Of a stretch of DNA of 64,000 bases, positions 45,187 to 52,366 are shown piece by piece (positions within the stretch are counted from its first letter, which is position 1; each line of letters starts with the position of its first letter). The DNA comes from Maribacter ulvicola. Lineage in GTDB: Bacteria; Bacteroidota; Bacteroidia; Flavobacteriales; Flavobacteriaceae. The stretch is taken from assembly GCF_900155985.1 (NCBI RefSeq), contig NZ_FTMA01000001.1:1650655-1714654 (forward strand), given 5' to 3'. The notes under the pieces were generated by a model, which was not told where the DNA came from, made no database searches, and saw only the letters and a list, made by a program, of their open reading frames with translations. Made by a program: the position numbers and the translations under genes.

Positions 45187-46215
45187 TTAATTCTTTTTGG
45201 TTTTGCATGACGATTTTCTTACAATTAATTTTGCAGGAAGAATAACATCGTTCTTACTATTTACAACAGGGTTCTTTTCAATTTGCTCCAACAATACTTT
45301 GGCGGCCATTTTTCCCATCTCTAAAGGTGATTGGTCTACAGAACTTATAGAGGGTTCCAAAAACTTTGTAAAAGGTTCATTACTAAATCCTACAACACAA
45401 AACGTTTCGGGTATAAGAACAGATTGACTTTGTAAATATTTAACAGCACCTAATAAACCGTTGTCCGTAGAGGAGAATATGGCATCAGGTGGTACGGGTA
45501 GTTTCATAAGTTTTTCTGCAGCTTCTTTACCAGCTTCCATATTACTTTTAATTGATATAACATATTCCCCTTTAAACTTAACGTTATGTTTTTTCAAGGC
45601 ATCTTTATACCCTTTAAATCTATTTTTATAAAGTTCAATGTTCTGATCAACATCAAAATGGGCAATTCTTTTACACCCTTGTTGTATTAAATGCTCTGTT
45701 GCATCAAATGCACCTTGGTAATCATCAATAGTAACTGAACTTATATCCTTAAAATTCAGAGTTCTATCAAAAAACACAAACAGGGAAGGTTTTTTTAATT
45801 CGAAACGTAACTCATCTTTATTGATATTAGTGAAAGAAGTGGATAGTAATATACCATCTACCTGGGCGTTTATTAAGTTTTGAATGATTTTCTTTTCTCG
45901 TTCTTTGTCCTCATGGGTTTGAGAGATGATTACATGAAACCCTTTAGGGTAAAGTTCATCCTCAATACCACGTATTACAGAGGCAAAAAAGTTTTTGTTT
46001 ATAAAAGGTACAATTACACCTACATTATTGCTTTTACCGCTTTTAAGTGCTACAGCAAGCCTGTTTTGTTTGTAGTTTAATCTTGTTGCGGTGGCAAGAA
46101 CGAGCTCGCGGGTTTTCTCGCTAATTTTTGGATTGTTGTTTAAAGCTCTGGAAACAGTAGCTGCAGTTATTTTCAGCTCTTTTGCAATATCGTAAATAGT
46201 GGCTTTCTTGCTCAT
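45187..46215 (-). CDS. LacI-family transcriptional regulator of the hexuronate locus
   Basis: DNA-binding repressor of 342 residues. The N-terminal HTH and hinge are classical: TIYDIAKELKITAATVSRALN (residues 5-25), followed by the hinge-helix region RLNYKQNRLAVALKSG. The rest is a periplasmic-binding-protein-like sugar domain (NNVGVIVPFINKNFFASVIRGIEDEL and onward). It converges on uxaA. Two LacI-type palindromes in the window (38439 and 52245) are its likely targets, so the ligand is probably a hexuronate or a pathway intermediate such as fructuronate, mannonate or KDG. No copy of the palindrome was found at its own promoter. Confidence 0.93.
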   Translation of the reverse strand: MSKKATIYDIAKELKITAATVSRALNNNPKISEKTRELVLATATRLNYKQNRLAVALKSGKSNNVGVIVPFINKNFFASVIRGIEDELYPKGFHVIISQTHEDKEREKKIIQNLINAQVDGILLSTSFTNINKDELRFELKKPSLFVFFDRTLNFKDISSVTIDDYQGAFDATEHLIQQGCKRIAHFDVDQNIELYKNRFKGYKDALKKHNVKFKGEYVISIKSNMEAGKEAAEKLMKLPVPPDAIFSSTDNGLLGAVKYLQSQSVLIPETFCVVGFSNEPFTKFLEPSISSVDQSPLEMGKMAAKVLLEQIEKNPVVNSKNDVILPAKLIVRKSSCKTKKN

Positions 46216-46290
46216 AGAAAAGTGTACAACGAATTTACGATTATTGACGCATAAATGGTAATAGAAAGTAGCTTTAAAAGCTATTGGCTA

Positions 46291-46989
46291 TTATACTTTA
46301 AAACAAAAGCCTTCTGCTACTTTTCTTAAGTATTTAACTTCATCAAACTCAAAAAGAAAAGCACCTTTTTTTGAAGAGGTCATATCTTTTTCATTCAGCT
46401 TATTTAAGAGATCTAAAGAATTGAATTTGTTGATGAAATTTCTCTTATCTAATTCAGTACCTAAAATTACCTCGTATATTTTTTGTAGTTGACGCATGGT
46501 AAATTTTTCGGGTAAAAGCTCAAATGCTATAGGTCTATTGGATATTCTATTGCGTAATAAGGCAAGCGAATCTTTTATCATCTTATTGTGATCAAAAACT
46601 AAACTTGGGATATCTTTAATAGCAAACCATTTAATTGGATTTTCTTTTAAAATATTTTTACAGTAATTTTCTATATTTATCAGTGCAATGTATGAAACTG
46701 ATATAATTTTTTCTTCTAGGATATGATCCGGTTTAGAATAGGAGTGAACCTGTTCCATATACATATTATTTAAGCCTGTTAATTGATTTACAATTCTAGA
46801 AGCTGCATTATTCAATTCTTCTTCATTTTTAAGAAAATCACCTATTAACGACCACCTGTCCTTAGTGGAACCAAATTCTCTTTGAATGAGTAATATTTTT
46901 AATTCGTCTTGATAAAAACCGTATATAATACATTCTATAGAAAGTAGAACTTTATCTTCTTTGCGATAATTATTCAAAGTCATGGTCAA
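46291..46989 (-). CDS. Nudix-fold transcriptional regulator (NrtR/AraR-like) with a degenerate Nudix box
   Basis: Protein of 232 residues. A Nudix-like domain (about 12-145) is followed by a winged helix-turn-helix region (about 150-230, FTMRQLQKIYEVILGTELDKRNFINKF), which is the plan of NrtR/AraR-type regulators. The Nudix box at 51-73 has kept its outer pattern (R65, G72), but the catalytic glutamates are replaced by Ile66, Gln69 and Leu70, so hydrolysis is very unlikely and ligand sensing is probable. Such regulators in Bacteroidetes control sugar catabolism. It lies 75 nt upstream of the LacI gene on the same strand and may respond to a pathway metabolite. The target is unknown. Confidence 0.82.
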   Translation of the reverse strand: MTMTLNNYRKEDKVLLSIECIIYGFYQDELKILLIQREFGSTKDRWSLIGDFLKNEEELNNAASRIVNQLTGLNNMYMEQVHSYSKPDHILEEKIISVSYIALINIENYCKNILKENPIKWFAIKDIPSLVFDHNKMIKDSLALLRNRISNRPIAFELLPEKFTMRQLQKIYEVILGTELDKRNFINKFNSLDLLNKLNEKDMTSSKKGAFLFEFDEVKYLRKVAEGFCFKV

Positions 46990-48120
46990 CTATTTGCGTT
47001 CCTAATGTAGTAAGTTTCACTGAAAATTAAATCATTAAATGCATAAAACACACTTTGTTTTGTAGATATAGTAGGCTGTTAATAAATAAATTAGTGTAGA
47101 AAGAATAGCTTTTTTTTAAACTGAAATCGTGTTATTTTAAGCGAAAGGAAATTACGGGAATAGGTGATAAATACAGAGCGATGTAATTTTATGGCTATAT
47201 TTTAAATAGCCGATTTACGATATAAAAATTGGAGTGATGCAGTAATTATTTATTTTGAAAAAAAATCAATTTTATTTTTACATAAAAGGGTGATTTTTTT
47301 GTCATTTTATCGATTATTAGCCTGTTTTGTTAAACAGCATGTACATTTTATAGCCAGTAGTAGGTTACAAATGGTGTCATGAGTATTATGTAAATCTAAA
47401 GAACGTTCTCAAATTAATTGACCATGAAATGTTTTAGAAGTAACATGAAATTATATGTTGATATAGCATATGGTGTTAGCTTGTATTGGTAATTGAATCA
47501 TGAATACGGAGCCATAGATTAGGTTCTACCTAGAAAATGCTTTTTAGTTTAATAACGACTTTGTTTAAAGTGGAGATGTAAATGATTTTTATAGGTTTAA
47601 TATGATGTAACTTATCGGTATTGTTTAATAGCTATAGTATATTATTTAGTGGTAATAAATGCGATGAATGTATGTATGGATCATCATTAAATGAAATTGT
47701 ATATCTATATTTTTTCTTTCATTTTTGGTTTCGAAAAGGAATAGTTGATGAAAAGTGAAGCTAGTTGCTACCTAGGTATTTCAAATTAATGGTAGTTTGT
47801 AAGTACTATATTAAATGATATTGTGCAAAAAGAATGTTGACGTTTTCTGGAAAAAAGAACAATGGAGATAAAATTTATAATTTAAGCTTTGCCAACGTGG
47901 GAATAAAAATAGCAATTTAATAGTTGAGATGAGGCAGGTGTATTGGTCTTTATGTTTCGTAGGATGCTACTCTTTAAATGAAACCAACCTTTTCATTTTA
48001 AAACAATTCTTTCACTTTTAAACTGTAATTTTTATGTAGAAATGGTGTGTTATTAATCTAGGTTTTTGGGATAATTAAAACCGTAAGTTTAGAATATATT
48101 AGTTCATTAAAAAAAACATT
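46990..48120. other. 1.1-kb AT-rich gene-free region
   Basis: No frame longer than about 60 codons looks like protein, no tRNA fold was found and no repeat family was recognised. It contains one degenerate ATCGATTA element (47308) and the inverted repeat GGCTAT-N7-ATAGCC (47193-47211). A cluster of TTTCA-type repeats close to the SDR gene is listed separately. It could be a long regulatory region, house a small RNA, or be eroded former genes. Confidence 0.5.
47976..48023. promoter_or_regulatory. Inverted and direct repeat cluster upstream of the SDR gene
   Basis: AAATGAAA-N7-TTTCATTT is a perfect inverted repeat (47976-47998). TTTCATTTTAAAAC (47991) recurs as TTTCACTTTTAAAC (48010), 19 bases later. 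The half-sites are about two helical turns apart, 100-145 nt before the SDR start, as expected for a regulator site. The binder is unknown. Confidence 0.35.
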
Positions 48121-48939
48121 ATGCAAAAACCAAACAAAAGATTAGAAAACCAAACGTGTATTGTTACCGGTTCTAGCGATGGCATAGGTGAAGCTGTGGC
48201 AAAAGCAATGGGTATGGAAGGCGCTAATATTGTAGTTAATTATCACAGTAGTAAAGAAGAGGCAGAAGAAGTGGCACACTGGATCAATGAAAATTCTGAC
48301 TGTGGTCATGCAATGGTTGTAAAATGCGATGTTAGCAAGGAAAATGAAGTTCAACGTATGTTCAAGCAAACCATTGCCGAGTTTGGAACTGTAGATATCT
48401 GTGTAGCAAATGCTGGTATGCAGTTAGATCATCCACTTCATAAAATGCCTTTGAAAGATTGGCAGCGCGTAATAGATGTAAATTTAACCGGTCAATTTCT
48501 TTGTGCCAAAGAAGCTATTTTAGAATTTAAAAGAAGAGGAATGCGACCTGAAGTATCTAAATCACTAGGAAAAATCATTCATATGAGCTCGGTTCATGAA
48601 GTAATTCCTTGGGCAGGTCATGCAAATTATGCCGCATCAAAAGGCGGTTTGGTCATGTTAATGCAAACTATTTGTCAAGAATATGGTCCTGAAAAAGTTA
48701 GATGTAATTCCATTGCACCGGGTGCCATAAAAACGGATATCAATAAAGATGTCTGGAGTACCCAAGAGGGGAGGGAAGGTATGTTAAAACTTATTCCATA
48801 TAAGCAAATAGGTGTGCCAGATGATATTGGTAGTGTAGCAAGTTGGTTAGCATCAGATGAATCTGAATATATAAATGGCACTACCATTTTCGTAGATGGT
48901 GGAATGACGTGTTACCCTGGATTTACGGCTAATGGGTAA
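48121..48939 (+). CDS. Short-chain dehydrogenase, glucose 1-dehydrogenase-like
   Basis: Classical SDR (272 residues) resembling NAD(P)-dependent glucose 1-dehydrogenases. The cofactor loop is TGSSDGIG (16-23), NAG lies at 97-99, and the catalytic triad is Ser157, Tyr170 and Lys174. The C-terminal GGMTCYPGFTANG is the type seen in the glucose dehydrogenase group. The natural substrate may be another aldose or, given its place between two parts of the uronate locus, a uronate or keto-uronate; that is inference. It is expressed alone, from a region with regulatory-looking repeats, and is ended by a strong terminator. It is a candidate for the lost tagaturonate reductase activity. Confidence 0.85.
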   Translation: MQKPNKRLENQTCIVTGSSDGIGEAVAKAMGMEGANIVVNYHSSKEEAEEVAHWINENSDCGHAMVVKCDVSKENEVQRMFKQTIAEFGTVDICVANAGMQLDHPLHKMPLKDWQRVIDVNLTGQFLCAKEAILEFKRRGMRPEVSKSLGKIIHMSSVHEVIPWAGHANYAASKGGLVMLMQTICQEYGPEKVRCNSIAPGAIKTDINKDVWSTQEGREGMLKLIPYKQIGVPDDIGSVASWLASDESEYINGTTIFVDGGMTCYPGFTANG

Positions 48940-48950
48940 ATAAGAAACAT

Positions 48951-48982
48951 AAAAATGCCACCCAATTGGGTGGCATTTTTTT
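48951..48982. terminator. Terminator after the SDR gene
   Basis: AAAAATGCCACCCAA / TTGGGTGGCATTTTT is a perfect palindromic 15-bp stem with T and A tracts on either side. It serves both converging genes. Confidence 0.85.
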
Positions 48983-49000
48983 ATGTCATGTGAAGATAAA

Positions 49001-49537
49001 TTATTTCATCATTGGCTTGTAATCAAATTTTTGTCCGCCAACAGATGCATCTGCCATTAATCCTGCTTTAGGTAATGCAAAAACAGCAACACCATCTCTA
49101 TATTTAGCATTTACTGAAATCCCAGATTTTAATGCAACAGCTGAAGCTTCAGCTGAAAACTCAAAATCCCCATCTTTAAACTCGGCTAAATCATCCGGAG
49201 TTTCAAAAAATATAACTTCCGTAATTGCTTGTCCACCTGCTTGTAGGCCTACACTTAATTTTTTTAAGTCTGCCATACCTACTTTTGTTCCATTTTCATA
49301 AACTACGCCATTTCCTGATGCACCACCTATGATAAAGCCACCTTTACCTACGTTTGGAAAGATTACATATCCTGCAGAATTATTGAAAAAATGGCCTAGA
49401 CCAACTTCCATAGTCTTTAACTTTTCTTTCGCTTTATCCGCATCCTTTATGACTTTCTTGTCTTTACTATTCTGTGCATGTACGCCAACAGCTAAAAATA
49501 ATAGCGTTGCGAATGTTATTGATTTTAAAATTTTCAT
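49001..49537 (-). CDS. SYLF (Ysc84-type) lipid-binding domain protein, exported
   Basis: Secreted or periplasmic protein of 178 residues with a signal peptide (residues 1 to about 21, VGVHAQN). It carries a SYLF domain: AGYVIFPNVGKGGFIIGGASGNGVVYENG, then KLSVGLQAGGQAITEVIFFET and the closing AKAGLMADASVGGQKFDY-like block (PKAGLMADASVGGQKFDY). SYLF domains bind phosphoinositides in eukaryotes; the bacterial role is unclear. Length is normal for the bacterial form. It is transcribed alone, with a TAnnTTTG box 43 nt upstream of its start. Confidence 0.85.
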   Translation of the reverse strand: MKILKSITFATLLFLAVGVHAQNSKDKKVIKDADKAKEKLKTMEVGLGHFFNNSAGYVIFPNVGKGGFIIGGASGNGVVYENGTKVGMADLKKLSVGLQAGGQAITEVIFFETPDDLAEFKDGDFEFSAEASAVALKSGISVNAKYRDGVAVFALPKAGLMADASVGGQKFDYKPMMK

Positions 49538-49579
49538 TTGTTCTGATTTTATATATTAAAAAGAATTATTTCTATACCT

Positions 49580-49587
49580 CAAAATTA
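49580..49587 (-). promoter_or_regulatory. Candidate -7 box for the SYLF gene
   Basis: On the minus strand this reads TAATTTTG, matching TAnnTTTG, with a leader of about 36 nt. No clear -33 TTG. Confidence 0.35.
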
Positions 49588-49812
49588 AAGTGAACTAAAG
49601 GGATTGCTTGTTGTTATCCATATAAATTTTAATGCGATTGCATGTTAACCAAATGCAAATCAGTTAATTATAAGTTAAAAATAATAAATGCTAATAGTTC
49701 AATTTTTATTAACCGAATAACTTGTAGTGTTTTGCAATCGAAATCTATTTCTTAAAAATTTGTTAATTAATGTAGGAAGTTCTATATTCATAGCATAATT
49801 AAATGGAGAGCG

Positions 49813-50004
49813 ATGGATAACCAAGAGATATTTTTTGATTCTAAAATGATAGCGAACCTTTTAATTGCTTTCGCTTTGCTTTTTTCTGCTATTTATTACT
49901 TTAATAATGCTGAAGAAATTGAAGGAGAAGTTAATACGGTAATTGTTAATGCATTGAAAGATGCTAACAATAGCTTGGCAGAGCATGATACGCCTCGTAA
50001 ATAA
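49813..50004 (+). CDS. Small single-pass membrane protein
   Basis: Unknown 63-residue protein with one membrane helix (about residues 12-30), a short acidic start and a soluble acidic tail. GGAGAG lies a few bases before the ATG, an unusual Shine-Dalgarno-like element for this genome, which supports translation. A good terminator stands 26 nt after the stop. These signs suggest a real gene, but no family is recognised and neighbours do not hint at a role. Confidence 0.5.
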   Translation: MDNQEIFFDSKMIANLLIAFALLFSAIYYFNNAEEIEGEVNTVIVNALKDANNSLAEHDTPRK

Positions 50005-50029
50005 TTGAAATTTCTGACCATAACTATAG

Positions 50030-50064
50030 GCTGTCAATTCATTGTAATTGGCAGCTTCTTTTTT
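50030..50064 (+). terminator. Terminator after the small membrane protein gene
   Basis: GCTGTCAAT / ATTGGCAGC (one G-U pair) with an eight-base loop, followed by TTCTTTTTT. Confidence 0.7.
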
Positions 50065-50177
50065 GTTGAGTAAATAAAGATTTTACTCGATAATCGATAT
50101 TTAAAAGTGGTTGCGACTATGTAGAAATATTAATTATGTTTTCAATTCAATGCCAGGTAAGCTCATCTAAGGGTTAT

Positions 50178-51008
50178 CTACTTATTACCAATTATTACGT
50201 TGGTAATTAAGGCAGTTATAATCATTATTATTCCCAATAGACTCCAAAGAGAGTATACATCTGCAAACCAAAAAACACCTACCAATAAGGTAAATATAAC
50301 CTCAATATATTTTAAGGGAGCCACCAAATTAGTCTTGGCGATCTGAAAAGCTTTGGTCATGAACACTTGACCAAAAAAGCCGAAAATTCCCAAGCTAGAT
50401 AATAATAACCAATCTTTACCTTTTGGGGCAACCCAATTATTAATGCTTAAAACTCCTCCTATAACAGTACCTGTGAACATAAAATAATTTACAATGACTA
50501 GCGGGTGATCACCATTTCCTATTTTTCTAATTAGGACATATACCAATCCGCTGAAAACGGAAGCGGCCAATACGAGAAAAAGACCGGTAGAACTTATGTC
50601 CTTATCAAAGCCTTTTAACACGATAACACCGGCAAAGGCAAATAAAAATAGAAACCATTGAATAGGCTTTAATCTTTCTTTTAACAATAAAACAGCAAAT
50701 AAGGCAGCATAGATAGGGGCTAGGTATCGTAATGATACTGCAGTACCAATAGGTAAATATTTTAAGGACATAAAGAACAAACTCATTGCAATCAAACCTG
50801 TAAGTGCCCTAAATATCATAAACTTACGGTTGTTTCCTAGTAGGGGAATTCCCTTTAATAAAATATATGATGTTCCTAAAATTAAGGAGCCAATAGTTCT
50901 AAAGAATACAAGTTCAAAAGTTGCAATATGATCTAAGTATTTTACAACAGAATTCATTAAACTAAATGAAAGTGTACTAATAATCATAAATAGAAATGCC
51001 TTCTTCAC
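50178..51008 (-). CDS. EamA/DMT-family transporter
   Basis: Integral membrane protein of 276 residues with about ten hydrophobic helices arranged as two EamA repeats. The first carries SLILGTSYILLKGIPLLG and FMSLKYLPIGTAVSLRYLAPIYAALFAVLLLKERL. The second carries VFMTKAFQIAKTNLVAPLKYIEVIFTLLVGVFWFAD. The L-K-E-R-L motif at the end of the first half is typical. DMT exporters move amino acids, nucleotide sugars or metabolites; no substrate is indicated. It is divergent from uxuB across 349 nt. Confidence 0.85.
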   Translation of the reverse strand: MKKAFLFMIISTLSFSLMNSVVKYLDHIATFELVFFRTIGSLILGTSYILLKGIPLLGNNRKFMIFRALTGLIAMSLFFMSLKYLPIGTAVSLRYLAPIYAALFAVLLLKERLKPIQWFLFLFAFAGVIVLKGFDKDISSTGLFLVLAASVFSGLVYVLIRKIGNGDHPLVIVNYFMFTGTVIGGVLSINNWVAPKGKDWLLLSSLGIFGFFGQVFMTKAFQIAKTNLVAPLKYIEVIFTLLVGVFWFADVYSLWSLLGIIMIITALITNVIIGNK

Positions 51009-51357
51009 TGTGCTATCATTGTACTGGTAAAGTTAAAGGGGGCAATTTGAAATCTATCTATCTTTTCTGGCAATTTGCTTATTAGTTGGTATTTTTATCA
51101 AAGTCGTTAATTTAAAATATAAATAATAAGGGTTTCTTCAAATAAAGTTGAGTTAAGTCTATTAGTGAAAATGAAAATGTCTTTAATTATGATTTTATTT
51201 TTAATAGTAAATATTTGAGAATTTGTAATAATAACGTGGACATTAGAGCTGGTTTTTAAGAATTCACTTAACTTGGCAGAACAAACCAATCAGGTTAAAA
51301 TTGGTCTTTTAATTTTGAGGACTTATTTTATTCCTTTTTTAAAAAAATCAAACAAAA
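51009..51357. other. 349-nt spacer between the EamA gene and uxuB
   Basis: TAATTTTG at 51310-51317 is a TAnnTTTG match 40 nt before uxuB, and may be its promoter, without a -33 TTG. ACCAAT-N9-ATTGGT (51285-51305) overlaps its upstream edge and could be an operator. The LacI palindrome is not present. No coding or RNA signal is seen. Confidence 0.4.
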
Positions 51358-52176
51358 ATGAACGAATTATTGTCCTTGAAAGATAAGAATTTTGCCCTTT
51401 CTGGGGGAACAGGAACCTTAGGTGGGTCTATTGCCCAATATCTAGTGGAGAATGGAGCTAAAGTACTTTTGTTGGGAAGGTCTGAAGATAAATTAAAGGA
51501 TAAACAGAAAACCTTGAATTCTATTGCTCCTAACAGCACATTTATTTTTAAGGTAGATGTAATGGATGAAGGTGAGCTTACCAATTTAAAGAATGCTATT
51601 AAAAAAGAATTTAATCATCTAGACGGACTAGTAAATTTAGCTGGTGGTAATTTACCAGGGGCTACCCTTACACCTGATCAGACGGTAAGGGATATTTCTA
51701 TGGCAGATACTAAAAAAGTAGTCGATATTAATTTATTCGGTACCGTTATTCCTACAGTTGTTTTGAGTGGGTTAATGGTTGATCAAGGCTATGGTTCTAT
51801 TGTAAATATCTCGTCAATGGCTGCAAAACAAACAATATCTAGAGTTCTAGGGTATTCAATGGCTAAAAGTGCAGTGGACATCTTTACCAAGTGGATGGCA
51901 AATGAATTGGCATCAAAACATGGAGATAGGATTAGGGTAAACGCCGTTGCTCCTGGGTTTTTTATCGGTAATCAAAATAAACGCTTACTTACAAATGAAG
52001 ATGGTTCGTTTACAGAAAGAGGAAACAGTATTATAAAAAATACACCTATGGGAAGGTTTGGTGATGCATCTGAATTAAACGGTATGATCCATTACCTTCT
52101 TAGTGATGCTTCTAGTTTTGTTACAGGAAGTGTTTTTGATGTTGATGGTGGTTTTACATCTTTTTCAGGGGTATAG
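51358..52176 (+). CDS. uxuB: SDR-family fructuronate reductase (D-mannonate oxidoreductase)
   Basis: NAD(P)-dependent SDR of 272 residues, likely reducing D-fructuronate to D-mannonate. The cofactor loop is SGGTGTLGG (15-23), NLAGG lies at 93-97, and the catalytic Ser153, Tyr166 and Lys170 are in place. The wording ALSGGTGTLGGSIA and the GGNLPGATLTPDQT segment fit the SDR-type mannonate oxidoreductase found in Bacillus (YjmF/UxuB) and Bacteroidetes, which is unrelated to the long-chain E. coli UxuB. Mannonate dehydratase UxuA is encoded 2.4 kb away. The assignment is from family resemblance and context, so substrate is less certain than fold. Confidence 0.75.
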   Translation: MNELLSLKDKNFALSGGTGTLGGSIAQYLVENGAKVLLLGRSEDKLKDKQKTLNSIAPNSTFIFKVDVMDEGELTNLKNAIKKEFNHLDGLVNLAGGNLPGATLTPDQTVRDISMADTKKVVDINLFGTVIPTVVLSGLMVDQGYGSIVNISSMAAKQTISRVLGYSMAKSAVDIFTKWMANELASKHGDRIRVNAVAPGFFIGNQNKRLLTNEDGSFTERGNSIIKNTPMGRFGDASELNGMIHYLLSDASSFVTGSVFDVDGGFTSFSGV

Positions 52177-52244
52177 TCATAGACAAATTTTTTATTTCAA
52201 AAAGGGTTGGTTATATAATATTTTAGCTGTTTTGTTTATTTTAT

Positions 52245-52256
52245 GTAATCGATTAC
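52245..52256. promoter_or_regulatory. LacI-family operator, perfect palindrome
   Basis: GTAATCGATTAC is a perfect 12-bp palindrome followed by CTAAATTT, matching the site at the uxaC promoter in 11 of 12 bases and in its flank. It lies 110 nt before the haem c lipoprotein gene and 60 nt before that gene's best -7 box. It therefore may work as an upstream or looping site, or another start lies closer. Confidence 0.7.
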
Positions 52257-52315
52257 CTAAATTTATATAGTATATTTAATACTTGGATTTCAATACTATG
52301 AATTAATCCTGCCAT

Positions 52316-52323
52316 TAAATTTG
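52316..52323 (+). promoter_or_regulatory. Candidate -7 box for the haem c lipoprotein gene
   Basis: TAAATTTG matches TAnnTTTG, 43 nt before the ATG at 52367. No TTG at standard spacing. Confidence 0.4.
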
Positions 52324-52366
52324 TTCTATTTAAATTATAAATCCTCCTATCATATAATTTATTTTC

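Noticed and set aside
47306..47320. TTATCGATTATT as a third LacI operator
   Set aside because: Only 9 of 12 bases match and similar ATCGAT-centred words occur by chance at 16708 and 50091; kept only as a weak note.
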